Counted from the first letter of the stretch, positions 13,101 to 18,251 are shown. The stretch is 39,681 bases of DNA from an uncultured Phycisphaerales bacterium (GCA_903929885.1 CAIYWI010000131.1:1-39681), one strand, 5' to 3'. Program-made: numbers and translations. The notes: a model not told the origin generated them from the letters alone.

Positions 13101-13596
13101 CCGGTGCTTCGTCGCGCTCGATGCGGGCGCCGGCGAGGCCACGCACGTCCTCGCAAGGCCCATCCAGCGGTGGGAAATCGCCCAGTTGTCGGTCTGGGCG
13201 AGGCGATTGACGCCCGGGGAGACCTCGTTCATCACCCTCGCGGCGGTCAACCAGTCGGCGGGCGTCGTCGACGGCGCGACATTCGAACTGGCGGATCGCT
13301 GGGAACTCTTCAGTTTCGATGTCGAGGCCTCAGGGGTTCAGGATGCCGTCGAGGCGGTCCGCGTGAGCGCGTCGGCGAACGGTGCGAACTACGCGGCGGC
13401 CATCGACGATGTCGTGCTCCGCGTCCGCTGCCCGGCCGACTTCAACTGCGACGGAGGCATCGACGGGGTCGACATCGAGGTGTTTGTCGAGGCCTGGGCG
13501 ACCGGCGACCTTTCGGCCGACGCCAACCAGGACGGCGGGGTGGACGCTTCAGACGTTGACGCCTTCTTCGAGGCCTGGAGTTCGGGCGGTTGCTGA
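1135..13596 (+). CDS. Giant mosaic secreted protein (CARDB, Ig-like, kelch, dockerin-like)
   Basis: 4153 residues. A signal peptide (about 1-22, AxG cleavage before Gln23) shows export. Domains by eye: a jelly-roll-like region (24-195), two pre-peptidase-C-terminal-like segments (204-497), a nidogen-like segment (553-724), PKD-like repeats with GGPY motifs (728-922), and eight CARDB-type repeats beginning PDL or PNL (938-1926). Then come a Big-like Ig domain, NEW3-like domains and a carboxypeptidase-regulatory-like domain (1930-2340), ten glycines (2491-2500), a cysteine-rich island (2519-2606, 13 Cys), a helical part (to about 2795) and a beta-rich region (2800-3200). The end holds four Ig-like domains with YDC motifs (3213-3560), about six kelch-like repeats (3562-3863), a fifth Ig-like domain, a carbohydrate-binding-like fold and a dockerin-like module (4099-4153) that starts CPADFNCDGG and ends at Cys4153. 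ATG 1141 is better spaced from GGTGAGG (1126-1132) than ATG 1135. No enzymatic motif was seen; an adhesive or extracellular structural role is inference. Confidence 0.9.
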   Translation: MNMVMFRTLLVMVASLAGMASGQVIYSANFNDGAAPGFSNAKFAASPDGTRRVLGKYGNETASLALSGLVPGRRYRVTADAYAFDSWDGNAGPDRFTIAASSGATWTTTFACASSSSRQAFPGEYGMADHPSGSGGTPCNCTWRCWSGNVGPTIYPVSLLFSAGATTETVSFSGAGLQDLCDESWGIDNVVVTDLGFAPDPSGDRCSNAVAIDMTGRLSQTVRADTTGVAVDPAAPSCPGIAGNGPSAWYTVVGTGRQLTIATCGFATIDTQLAVYCGDCSSLQCVVANDDDCPGGGARVSFCSQAGRTYVVRAFGWNGAAGAFDLTVTQSATTCASPVACTPPCTITIPAGAAAENEPPCGTNHVDTFNAGCSIEPARFSSVAVGQTVSATSGTYARNGQDYRDTDWYEFVLAAPAQITWSGAAEFPLHLGLIDGRNGCVNPLAFMVDAKGARCATVTVTSILQPGRYWAWAAPEALAGVPCGARYFASLAATPVGACSIGSGCVQVTAAECATRGGTYQGDATGCSQIGYIVQSDPPPQVPPNQPDQPPAFVDIASSGTVVPVTDDGGVTNVDIGFTFGFYDTVYTRVGISPNGYLSFTDRLDVPRPTAIPSTTLPNNLIAPRWSNLNPPANSVRRQTLGSAPERRFIVQWSNVPMFGFTDSNTFQVVLFEATGNIQFCYRSVSPPRYEGEFRAGIENAAGVRGTSVSAAQIATNWTHLFTRSSLTPPVAVVGGPYAFAAATPSITADASGSYDPDRPGGSSRGISTFQWDLGADGLADDVGRTNAQQPIPLAAAIAKGLSVVQNVPLRVYVGDADGLQGSDQTLVSYVNTPPVADAGGPYGPVLPGTTVELQGSFVDPDLAMGVGETTAMEWDTRPAATAAEVGDGFATTATPTVTFAQLRAWHASGLRTLYFNVADRRGAVSSAAASFSVALPDLQFASAPTAPASARFGDTIRVQWSATNGGPGEAAGPWNDRVYLSDNATLDGGDVALVLEAGPTTLAPSGGYVRDVSVTLPRNYAASGTRHLLVRLDDGGAVEELGESNNIAAVSIQLQPTPSPDLSTLSVVVPSEAFFGDSFDVGYVVRNLGPGTAIDAWSDSIFLSSDSTLDVGDRLVRSVAATPPLATNASYARTTAASVAVDPTLPEGEYFLLVKANANGGQFESNSANNVAASGRIRLLRRLYPDLEAGGVTAPTSAAAGEPTVIAFTVTNIGPREARGGWADRVYLSEDATLQPASDIALTPVIQRATPVAPEGGSYAASQAFVLPDRPGTYRVLVRCDDGGTLDEGGAESNNIAVSAGTMVLLPAPKPDLAVTSASAPSQAQAGASVVVDYAVTNMGTAAAAGSWTDGVYLSVDATLEASDRLLRSSPANAAPLAVGGVYTRSRSVTLPDDVQNATTFHLIVKADIDEAVADVGRVNNARVASVIRVDPNPAPNLQVAIVEAPSAVAFGQTVTLRWTVSNRGNRAANGSWRDQVVLSRDLTLSSDDLLIGSVLVSDASPLLPDSGSYSRTLLGQVPLVASAIPGFYHFLVRTDVNGAVGESNETDNDATFGPVTVSNPPLPNLTVAISRVPATLTLGTPAVIEYTITNIGMASTGTTPWTLTIFESPDALPGSRREVAANVTVDQAIAAGASLSGSVEVPVADFRSPGVVFIACADSANRVVESVEGDNCGTSAATPCLRPDLVPVSIDAPSSVTAGSRVAVSWTVRNAGPTVAMPYWVDAVHLAPSRTAESTLLLANQAHGERLEQGASYTEHATVTIPDDASGTYYFTVIADSDDRVYEAAGEGNGRLVSTVATTVVQPARPDLAVTEVSMPPNGLGGTAMALSYTVANRGEAAATTSWIERVQVSRDRTLDASDVLLASSVNVAPLGPGASYERTLNLEYPSQEGQWYVIVTVDAANSVRESAGAGESNNTYVSSWPLLVSTFTATAEADVDEAPAGTTVRISGRASIEGTSTPAPGVPVRVQVTVRGYTRFLNMVADPEGRYSVAFEPGPTEGGLYMVGAGPSHRTAPGSDFFRLWSYRVATPESITLYPGRSVMTTLTVENMGDASISGMSAAVGPLPPGVTAETRFPAGTVIAGLSTLPVEVTIRASAQAGVGAFAAPIQIGSATPAPAATVAIPVTVGSPVARLEIDAATLDAGRLRADMLLGQVTTVQFKVRNVGGAASGPIVVVLPTAHWLNLATPQVMSPLASGEEASVVLSLVPDRSMTLGDYPGALSVGDGASLVALDFLFRATSERRGDLVVTVTDEFTYYDEANGFPAVRNAQVVVRDHDTRQIVATAMSDENGRALFEQLPERFYDVELSSPNHSPSSELQLVSGGMQNEMVGFIERQVVKYIWTVVPTEVQDEYRITIDATFETNVPAPQIIITPGYVDLRGATLPTMIVYTVRNEGLVTARNVRVPETTAGGFTLTPLVRDIGDLAGGQVVQVPVLVMPSGRGGGCIDVAIDVHWQLPCGPFLNGYSGTAHVVLGVCTGKVPYPSPTPFGGGGGGGGGGPAGTRIYVGSPVVRQPIKCKSCTEKCVKALPSCVPLHDCYRILWDCGINLPDPSLGGSLKCIARGFRCLGREFSVWWFPPRWFSCGCRLIRDCAVTCVEGGPNFTCDAFDLVNLWLNDVLNPRRDHPPSNDPEYNFFVAQYERVVNLMAASWYMFGTRPFLEWDPSEEGIFDQWRIAISDTMDEQSDGAEMVTDAERAAAHEFERPHNITTTDVDAFIDRYNRSLTYYGLGIYNRADVPQGWSIDFIERDIISALYSRSLADMAEVEAEGFEGILEAMNFAVDALAAKRNRENEGVCATVKMRLDQTLTLTRSAFNATLEIENAGGASADPLDNINVAIVIRDLDGNDITSRFGIQPPTLRNLSGVDGTGTLGVNAVGSASWIIVPTDEAAPDGPTTAFVGGTFSYTIQGRTVVNTLFPVTINVLPNPKLQLAYFLEREVFADDPFTRDVIEPSVPFSLGLLVRNTGLGLARNVRIASSQPTIVENDRGLIIDFDIIGTRVGSAEMSPSLNVDLGDLAPVTGTGVATWLMTSTLQGQFTSYSARFTHVSPLNDTRLSLIDSVDTFTLDHVVRADGADDDDRPDFLTDDRPDLSDLPDRLHRSGGDVLPVVPMTDGDVDVVVGARRADVRVRSLPSGHFYVRLTDPFGGDLPLATIRRSDGKVIQAGWNAWQTNKVRRPRGGEPQPLRYIHLFDKGGDGRYEVLFDPPSNIPLPSITSQPVSQTACSGRSATFTVAAVGTGPLTYQWRRNGLAINNATFPTFTIAAVGPADAGTYDCVVSNVRGSVPSRVATLAVSTGPIIGLQPQGRVVCVGGVTSLSVLAVGTGQLSYQWRLNQQPIAGEVAATFVITNASVANAGLYDCIVTDTCGSVTSQAAPLQAVLPPAITQHPQPRVACLGTPTSFSVAATGAAPFSFQWRRDGAPIAGATQQTLAIASVASRDAGSYDCIVTNACGTATTQAASLDIPGRVTSQPSDASACVGGDLTLSVAAAHATGYAWLKDGTPLADGPQADGTLVVGATTATLRLSNVALNATGRYAARISTSQCPPNLSDEASVVISDPTIRANWNGPFTFIGGEQPAATTGSAMAFDANRGVTILFGGIGPQGYSAQTWAWNGETWLEAAAAGPAARSGAAMAFDAANGRIVMVGGEGPSGPLADAWAWDGAAWSPVPTPSTLTPRRNAAAAFDATRGRLVLFGGHGRLASGAAGHLDQTWEFDGTTWTLVATAVSPPAREGAAMAFDSARGVSVLFGGEGASRFADTWEWDGATWTQRVVPGPAARSFHTAVYDDRRSAVRVFGGDSGVARDDVWEFDGGAWMPLAVNGQSPGARKRHAAAYDTRRGRDVVWGGVNASGSEMAQAWTLTASNFGLAEQPSSASACQGLGVVLRAVPATPGAYTYRWYRSGTPLTDSDFITGSGTDTLQVTFIPSAVVGSYRCVVADACGEISSDAAAVEADGTDNIADGSFEEGAAAWQLPLGRSPTCDAGAARSGRCFVALDAGAGEATHVLARPIQRWEIAQLSVWARRLTPGETSFITLAAVNQSAGVVDGATFELADRWELFSFDVEASGVQDAVEAVRVSASANGANYAAAIDDVVLRVRCPADFNCDGGIDGVDIEVFVEAWATGDLSADANQDGGVDASDVDAFFEAWSSGGC
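8605..8634 (+). repeat. (GGC)9 GGG microsatellite inside the giant gene
   Basis: Nine perfect GGC triplets and one GGG encode ten consecutive glycines (residues 2491-2500). Slippage would change linker length in steps of one glycine without breaking the frame. The tract sits just before the cysteine-rich, lower-GC segment and looks like a flexible hinge between the N-terminal repeat stalk and that segment. Confidence 0.9.
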
Positions 13597-13626
13597 CGGC
13601 CGACAATCGCGATGGGGGTCGTGGGG

Positions 13627-13652
13627 TAGGGGACAGATTCCCCGCCTTTTCG
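13627..13652 (+). terminator. Possible weak terminator after the giant gene
   Basis: GGGGA (13629-13633) and TCCCC (13639-13643) form a five-pair stem with a five-base loop, followed shortly by TTTT (13647-13650). It lies 32 bases after the stop codon. The stem is short for such GC-rich DNA, so this is only a candidate. Confidence 0.3.
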
Positions 13653-13736
13653 TGGGGAGGCGAACCGCCGCCCGCCGATACTCACACTGTCCTCCATTTC
13701 CAGGGAGGGTCCCTCGCCATCGGGCGGCATGGGCGG

Positions 13737-13742
13737 TACACT
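13737..13742 (+). promoter_or_regulatory. -10-like hexamer TACACT near the TSCPD gene start
   Basis: TACACT ends nine bases before ATG 13752. TCGCCA at 13714-13719, 17 bases upstream, matches four of six -35 consensus positions. Initiation at the usual distance would give an almost leaderless mRNA. There is no Shine-Dalgarno before this ATG. Confidence 0.5.
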
Positions 13743-13751
13743 CGCGACCTC

Positions 13752-14234
13752 ATGGGACACGACGTTCCGCAACCCGCCGCCGATGCCTCCACGCAGCCGA
13801 ATCGCTGCGGGTGCGGGAGCACCTGCGGCAGCCCGGCCACACCACGACAGGAAGTCGACTCGATGCTTGCAGTCCGCCAGAGCCTCCCCGTCACGCGTGA
13901 GTCCATCACCCACAAGTTCTCGATCGGCCGCCACGAGGGCTACCTCACCATCGGGCTCTACCCCGACGGTCGCCCCGGCGAGCTCTTCCTGAAGATGAGC
14001 AAGGAGGGCTCCACCCTCTCGGGCATGTGTCAGGCCTTCTGCCGCGCCTTTAGCCTGTCCATCCAGCACGGCCTGTCCGTTCGCGACGCGGTGGGCCGCT
14101 TCCAGGGCATGCGGTTCGAGCCCATGGGCGAGACGTCCAACCCCGACATCCCCCAGGCCGAGTCGATCGTCGACTACATCGCCAAGTATCTCGAGATGCA
14201 CTTCGGCCACGTCGGCGCCCGCGTCTCCCGCTGA
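13752..14234 (+). CDS. Stand-alone TSCPD-type ribonucleotide reductase domain protein
   Basis: 160 residues. From about residue 55 the protein closely resembles the C-terminal domain of vitamin-B12-dependent (class II) ribonucleotide reductase. The pattern GYLTIGLYPDGRPGELFLKM, then SKEGSTLSG, MRFEPMG, NPDIP and SIVDYI, is the signature of the NrdJ tail domain. The catalytic barrel is absent, so the protein cannot reduce ribonucleotides alone. Split reductases with a separate tail (NrdJa/NrdJb) are known, and a partner or regulatory role is inference; no nrdJ catalytic gene is in the window. The N-terminus holds a small cysteine cluster (CGCGSTC). ATG 13752 is favoured by the TACACT element just upstream. 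ATG 13863, with AGGAAG about ten bases before it, would give a 123-residue protein covering only the conserved domain. The frame is open further upstream, but that part does not look coding. Confidence 0.8.
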   Translation: MGHDVPQPAADASTQPNRCGCGSTCGSPATPRQEVDSMLAVRQSLPVTRESITHKFSIGRHEGYLTIGLYPDGRPGELFLKMSKEGSTLSGMCQAFCRAFSLSIQHGLSVRDAVGRFQGMRFEPMGETSNPDIPQAESIVDYIAKYLEMHFGHVGARVSR

Positions 14235-14259
14235 ACGCTCGCGGAGCGCCCGAGGCGGC

Positions 14260-15513
14260 TCACTCGGCTTCTCGCCATTGCTCGCGGTCCTCGTCTCCGT
14301 CGCCGAGCGGCATCAGGTCATCGTGCTTGCTGGCGGTCTCCGCCCGAGGGGGATCCTTGAGGCCGACACGCTGCTCGCCCGTCAGGACGTCCGCCATCCG
14401 CTTGACGCAAGCGGCCGCCAGCGAGTTGCGGTCGTCGATCGCCCGCGTCAGGTCGTCGATGTCCGGCCGCTTGTCAATCTCGTCCATGAAGGCGACGACA
14501 TTCGCCTTGGACAACGCCTCGTGGCGGCGATTCAGGGCCGTCACGTAGCGTGCATCCGCCCCGACCGCTTCGTTGCGATATCGCTCGTGAATGCGGTCGA
14601 TGGCCTCCAGTTGGTCCGCGTCGAGCCCTTCCATCGAACGAAACTTCGCATAGGCGTCGGCCGTGAGATCTCGTCCGTACACGTGGGGGTACGACTTGGT
14701 GTTGAACGCACGCGTCCACGCGGCTTGCTCGGCCTCGGGAAGGAGGTCGCGAAGGATGCGGGCCTGACGCACGTTGAAGTCGCGAATCTCGATCGAGCCG
14801 CCGGTCAGCTTGCGGAGCACCTCGCCGATGGCTTCGCTGATCGGAGGCGAGTCCTTGATGTCGGCCTCTGCCAGCTCCTCGAAAAGGGCGCGAACCCGCC
14901 GCTGCTTCCGCTGCATGAGGTCGTCGAATCGCAGCTCGTATTCGGCCATCGCTTCGTTGAAGGCGGCTGACCGAGTGACGCCCACCTCGCGGGCCAACTC
15001 GATCAGGTCGGCCCGCTCGGGTCCGCACACGGTCAGACGCCCGCCGACTCGCCGGCGGTGGAAACGCTCGGCCGCCTCCACCTTGGCCGAGGCGTGGGGT
15101 CCCGCGAGCGTGCCGAGGTCGGCAAAGAAGCCGCGGGTCAGGGCGTCGACGGCGTCGACCACGTCGTACGTCGCGTTGAAATCGGCCCGTTTCTCCGCCG
15201 CCTCGTCCGGCTGGGCACTTCGGGCGTTGTTGGCCTGGTGACGAGCCGCTCGTTCTTGGCGGTAGGACTTTCTCAGGTCGAGGACGTTTCGGCGATAGCC
15301 CGCGTGAAGGGCGAGAATGGCCTCGGTCTGGGCCTGATCGGCCCCGAGGATCTCGGCGATGCGATCGACGTGGCGGAACCCGACGGGGTTGAACAGCAAG
15401 TCCGCCTCGTCGGCGCCGCGGGTGTCGGGCACGGCGAGCATGCACAGCACGCCGATCAGCAGTCGGATCAAGGCGGTGCGGCCTGTCGGAAGGGGCGGCT
15501 GGCGGAGGCGCAT
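14260..15513 (-). CDS. Exported protein of unknown function, helix-rich
   Basis: 417 residues. The start at 15513 gives a good signal peptide: MRLRQPP, a hydrophobic stretch (ALIRLLIGVLCMLAV) and a likely cleavage near DTRGA. An upstream in-frame ATG at 15621 would put 36 non-hydrophobic residues before it. The mature part is charged and almost entirely helical. It has repeated patterns such as AILALHAGYRRNVLDLRKSY and LEAIDRIHERYRNE, hinting at two related halves. This spacing recalls periplasmic LTxxQ/Spy-like helical proteins, but I see no diagnostic motif and do not assign a family. It converges with the TSCPD gene (25 bases between stop codons) and diverges from the rplK operon, whose promoter lies inside its upstream region. 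Confidence 0.75.
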   Translation of the reverse strand: MRLRQPPLPTGRTALIRLLIGVLCMLAVPDTRGADEADLLFNPVGFRHVDRIAEILGADQAQTEAILALHAGYRRNVLDLRKSYRQERAARHQANNARSAQPDEAAEKRADFNATYDVVDAVDALTRGFFADLGTLAGPHASAKVEAAERFHRRRVGGRLTVCGPERADLIELAREVGVTRSAAFNEAMAEYELRFDDLMQRKQRRVRALFEELAEADIKDSPPISEAIGEVLRKLTGGSIEIRDFNVRQARILRDLLPEAEQAAWTRAFNTKSYPHVYGRDLTADAYAKFRSMEGLDADQLEAIDRIHERYRNEAVGADARYVTALNRRHEALSKANVVAFMDEIDKRPDIDDLTRAIDDRNSLAAACVKRMADVLTGEQRVGLKDPPRAETASKHDDLMPLGDGDEDREQWREAE

Positions 15514-15592
15514 GGACGACTGATTGTTGAGCCCCGGCCCTCCTTCAGCCGATCGGTTTCTGTAAGGATGCTGTCGGTCGGGTTGCGCGTGA

Positions 15593-15621
15593 TTGTCCGG
15601 CGGAGGGCAGGGGGCTATCAT
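15593..15621 (+). promoter_or_regulatory. Promoter of the rplKAJL operon
   Basis: TTGTCC (15593-15598), a 17-base spacer, then TATCAT (15616-15621) fit a housekeeping sigma-70 type promoter; the -10 matches five of six consensus positions. Transcription would start near 15628 and give a leader of about 130 bases before rplK. Confidence 0.65.
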
Positions 15622-15717
15622 GTCCCCCTTGCGGACACGCCGCGATCTGACGGTCGCGGGTGAAATCCCAAGCCGGTTGAACTACCGCGCCTGCGGCCCT
15701 TTCCCTGGGGTTGCTCC

Positions 15718-15731
15718 GACGCCTTGGCGTC
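15718..15731 (+). other. Inverted repeat in the rplK leader
   Basis: GACGCC and GGCGTC are separated by TT, 25 bases before the rplK start codon. As RNA this is a tight hairpin in the place where ribosomal protein L1 represses its own operon in other bacteria. Whether it is an L1 site cannot be judged from the sequence alone. Confidence 0.3.
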
Positions 15732-15756
15732 GAGGCCGGTGGGAGGTTGAAAGCAT

Positions 15757-16185
15757 ATGGGCAAGAAGGAAGTCACCAACATCTTCAAGATCATGGCCCC
15801 CGGAGGCGCGGCGACGCCCGCTCCTCCGCTGGGTCCGGTGCTGGGTTCCAAGGGTGTCAACCCTGGCCAGTTCATCCAGAAGTTCAATGCCGCCACGCAG
15901 CACGTGAAGGGCAAGGTCGTGGGTTGCATCGTGACGGTCTACAACGACCGCACGTTCGACCTCGAGATCAAGAGCAGCCCCGCGTCGGTGCTGATCGCCG
16001 AGGCCGCGGGCGTGCCGAAGGGATCGGGCGTGCCGAACAAGGACAAGGTCGGCAAGATCACCAAGGCGCAGGTGCAGAAGATCGCCGAGGCGAAGATGGC
16101 CGACCTGAACAGCCACTCGCTGGAAGCGGCGATGCGCGTGATCGAGGGCACGGCCCGTTCGATGGGCGTGACCGTCGTGGCCTGA
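15757..16185 (+). CDS. rplK: 50S ribosomal protein L11
   Basis: 142 residues, the normal length. L11 forms the base of the ribosomal stalk with 23S rRNA and takes part in GTPase-centre function and stringent-response sensing. The N-terminal signature is clear: MAPGGAATPAPPLGPVLGSK followed by GVN, with the proline-rich hinge conserved. The C-terminal rRNA-binding half contains MADLNSHSLEAAMRVIEGTA and ends in SMGVTVV, as is typical. GGGAGG (15741-15746) is a clear Shine-Dalgarno. It is the first gene of the rplK-rplA-rplJ-rplL group. nusG and secE, its usual upstream neighbours, are absent; an opposite-strand gene lies there instead. Confidence 0.98.
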   Translation: MGKKEVTNIFKIMAPGGAATPAPPLGPVLGSKGVNPGQFIQKFNAATQHVKGKVVGCIVTVYNDRTFDLEIKSSPASVLIAEAAGVPKGSGVPNKDKVGKITKAQVQKIAEAKMADLNSHSLEAAMRVIEGTARSMGVTVVA

Positions 16186-16265
16186 GCGGACCTTCGGGAA
16201 GAACAGAACACCACACCGGAGCGAGGCAGGCCGACAGCCGCCACGCTCGAGCGAAAGGACAGAAG

Positions 16266-16967
16266 ATGCCGGTTCGTATCACCAAGCGAGCGAAGGCCAA
16301 CGAAGGCCTGAAGGTGGCGGAGGCCGTGGAGCCCGCGGCGGCGGTCGCGGCGGTCAAGAAGTTCAAGGGCCCCAAGTTCGACCAGACGGTCAACGTGGTG
16401 ATGCACCTGAACGTCGACACCAAGCAGAGCGAGCAAAACCTTCGCGGCGCGATTTCGCTGCCCAAGGGCATCGGCAAGAACAAGCGAGTGGTCGCCTTCT
16501 GCCAGAGCGACGTGGCCCCCAAGGCCTTGGAGGCGGGCGCGATCAAGGCCGGCGCCGACGAGCTCGTGGCCGAGATCGAGAAGGGATGGATGGACTTCGA
16601 CGTGGCGGTGGCGAGCCCGGACATGATGCGGATCGTGTCGAAGCTCGGCAAGGTGCTGGGCCCCAAGGGCCTGATGCCCAGCCCGAAGGCGGGCACCGTG
16701 ACGCCGGACGTCGCCACGGCCGTCCGCGAGTATGCCGCGGGCAAGGTCGAGTTCCGCACCGACACGGGCGGGAATATCCACGCGATCATCGGGAAGATGA
16801 GCTTCCCGGAGGCGTCGCTCACGGAGAACCTGAATCACTTCATCGGCGCCATCGAGAAGATGCGTCCGTCGAGCGTGAAGGGCCAGTACATCAAGAGCAT
16901 CACCATCAGCGGGACGATGACTCCCGGCATCCGCGTGCAGTACGTGTCGGCCGTCGTCGCCGAGTAA
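16266..16967 (+). CDS. rplA: 50S ribosomal protein L1
   Basis: 233 residues. L1 binds 23S rRNA at the mobile L1 stalk and helps release of deacylated tRNA; in many bacteria it also represses its own mRNA. The family signature is clear: GKVLGPKGLMPSPKAGTVT near residues 130-150, followed by FRTDTGGNIHAIIGKMSF. ATG 16266 is preceded by AAGGA (spacing about seven bases). The open frame runs back to 15711 across rplK, but that part is only an overlapping reading of rplK DNA. It lies 80 bases after rplK and 43 bases before rplJ, so it is part of one operon. There is no room upstream of rplJ for a long L10-type control leader. Confidence 0.97.
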   Translation: MPVRITKRAKANEGLKVAEAVEPAAAVAAVKKFKGPKFDQTVNVVMHLNVDTKQSEQNLRGAISLPKGIGKNKRVVAFCQSDVAPKALEAGAIKAGADELVAEIEKGWMDFDVAVASPDMMRIVSKLGKVLGPKGLMPSPKAGTVTPDVATAVREYAAGKVEFRTDTGGNIHAIIGKMSFPEASLTENLNHFIGAIEKMRPSSVKGQYIKSITISGTMTPGIRVQYVSAVVAE

Positions 16968-17010
16968 GCAATCGCCAGCGAACGGGCCCCGAGGCCCGGA
17001 GGAAACAGCC

Positions 17011-17568
17011 ATGTCGAAAGTCGTCAAGAACCTGATCATGCGCGACTACAAGGCGCGCATCACCAAGGGCACCGAGCAGTGGCCCGACGCGATGGTGATC
17101 AGCATCCGCGGCGTGAAGGCCGTGGACACCACCCGTCTTCGCCACTCGCTGGCCAAGAAGAACATCCGCATCGTCGTGGTGCAGAACGCCTTGGCTCGCA
17201 AGTCGTTCGAAGGCACCTCGCTCGAGCCTCTCAAGGACCTGTTGACCGGGTCGAGCGCGTTGGCCTTCGGCGGCGAGTCGGTCGTCGAGGTGGCCCGCGA
17301 ACTGGTCGAGGCCGTGACCAAGATGCCCGCCCTCGAACTCAAGGGCGCGGTGCTCGACGGCATCGTCTTCAGCGGGAAGAAGGCGGTCGAGGAACTGTCG
17401 AAGTATCCCACCCGCGACGAGGCCATCGGCCAGGTCGTCACGTTGGTGGTCAGCCCGGCCCGCAAGCTGCTCGGTCAGCTTCAGGGACCCGGCTCGAAGG
17501 TGGCGGGCATCATCAAGGCCATCGAAGGCAAGTTGGAGAAGGGCGAAGCGATCACGAAGGTCGCCTGA
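17011..17568 (+). CDS. rplJ: 50S ribosomal protein L10
   Basis: 185 residues, slightly longer than the common 165-175. L10 anchors L7/L12 dimers to the ribosome through its C-terminal helix. The N-terminal rRNA-binding domain is recognisable (RDYKARITKGTEQWPDAMVI and later VVVQNALARKSFEG), as is the GSSALAFGGE loop. The C-terminal helix, KVAGIIKAIEGKLEKGEAIT, is the L12-docking segment. GGAGGA about ten bases upstream is a strong Shine-Dalgarno. The next gene, rplL, starts only after a 180-base structured gap, so L10 and L12 output may be adjusted there rather than in a leader before rplJ. Confidence 0.96.
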   Translation: MSKVVKNLIMRDYKARITKGTEQWPDAMVISIRGVKAVDTTRLRHSLAKKNIRIVVVQNALARKSFEGTSLEPLKDLLTGSSALAFGGESVVEVARELVEAVTKMPALELKGAVLDGIVFSGKKAVEELSKYPTRDEAIGQVVTLVVSPARKLLGQLQGPGSKVAGIIKAIEGKLEKGEAITKVA

Positions 17569-17593
17569 GCCGGTGCGAACGGGAATGTGCCGC

Positions 17594-17728
17594 GGAGTCC
17601 GGACTGATCCGGGCTCTCGCGGGTCGGAACGAGACATCAGCCCCAACTGGCCCCGTGCGGGGTTAAAGGCCGAGTGGTTCGGCCCCTCTTGGGTACGTGT
17701 GGCGCGTCGGAGCGAGTCTCCGGTGCGC
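17594..17728 (+). ncRNA. Structured rplJ-rplL intergenic RNA (four hairpins)
   Basis: Four consecutive stem-loops are predicted by eye in the transcript. Hairpin 1 spans about 17594-17617: AGTCCGGA pairs with TCCGGGCT around a CTGA loop, one G-U pair. Hairpin 2 is CCCC-GTGC-GGGG at 17651-17662. Hairpin 3 is GGCCGA and TCGGCC around GTGGT at 17668-17684. Hairpin 4 is GCGCGTCGGAG and CTCCGGTGCGC around CGAGT at 17702-17728, 11 pairs with two G-U. None is followed by a run of T, so they do not look like intrinsic terminators. The last ends shortly before the rplL ribosome-binding region. A role in setting the L12:L10 ratio (processing, mRNA stability or L10/L12 binding) is inference. Confidence 0.55.
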
Positions 17729-17748
17729 GTGTGAAGAAAGGCTTGAAC

Positions 17749-18147
17749 ATGTCGGATACTGCTGTTGACGCTGCGATCAAGGACCTGGGCGACAAGCTCG
17801 CCGGCCTCACCCTCAAGCAGGCCGTTGAACTCGGCAAGTACATGAAGGACACCTACGGCATCGAGGCCGCCGCGGGCGGTGGCGTGGTGATGGCGGCTGC
17901 CGGCGGCGGCGCTGCTGCTCCGAAGGCCGAGGAGAAGACCAGCTTCGACGTGATCCTGAAGGCGTCGGGCGACAAGAAGATCCAGGTCATCAAGGTCGTC
18001 CGCGAGGCGACGGGGCTTGGCCTGGCGGAGGCGAAGGCGTTCGTCGATGCTCCGGGCAAGGCCGTCAAGCAGGGCCTGTCGAAGGAAGACGCCGACAAGC
18101 TCAAGAAGCTCCTGGAAGAGAACGGCGCGACCGTCGAGCTCGCCTGA
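17749..18147 (+). CDS. rplL: 50S ribosomal protein L7/L12
   Basis: 132 residues. L7/L12 is the multicopy stalk protein that recruits translational GTPases. The domains are standard: an N-terminal dimerisation helix pair ([20 protein letters not shown]), an Ala/Gly-rich hinge (about 43-60) and the globular C-terminal domain with [20 protein letters not shown], then [20 protein letters not shown] and the ending GATVELA. ATG 17749 is chosen because it begins the conserved domain and has AAGAAAGG just upstream; the open frame before it covers only the hairpin region. A strong terminator follows about 105 bases after the stop, closing the ribosomal-protein transcription unit. Confidence 0.97.
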   Translation: MSDTAVDAAIKDLGDKLAGLTLKQAVELGKYMKDTYGIEAAAGGGVVMAAAGGGAAAPKAEEKTSFDVILKASGDKKIQVIKVVREATGLGLAEAKAFVDAPGKAVKQGLSKEDADKLKKLLEENGATVELA

Positions 18148-18189
18148 GCCCGGATTGGCCCCGCAAACTCCTGTCGAACATGGACCTAA

Positions 18190-18212
18190 GCCATCGCCTG
18201 CCGGGCGATGGC
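18190..18212 (+). other. Hairpin after rplL
   Basis: GCCATCGCC (18190-18198) pairs perfectly with GGCGATGGC (18204-18212) around TGCCG. No T-run follows. It lies about 40 bases upstream of the true terminator and may protect the 3' end or mark a processing site. Confidence 0.5.
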
Positions 18213-18251
18213 AGGGGTCATCCGGCGGCGGGAGGGGTTTGGAACGGACTG

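Noticed and set aside
1135-13596. Polymorphic toxin or contact-dependent inhibition protein
   Set aside because: The C-terminus is a dockerin-like module and not a toxin domain, and no small immunity gene follows.
15711-16265. N-terminal extension of rplA overlapping all of rplK
   Set aside because: Conserved L1 sequence and a Shine-Dalgarno place the start at 16266; the upstream frame is an out-of-frame reading of rplK.
17668-17690. Intrinsic terminator between rplJ and rplL
   Set aside because: The stem is six pairs and is followed by CCTCTTGGG rather than a T-run; rplL would be cut off from its operon without any visible promoter.
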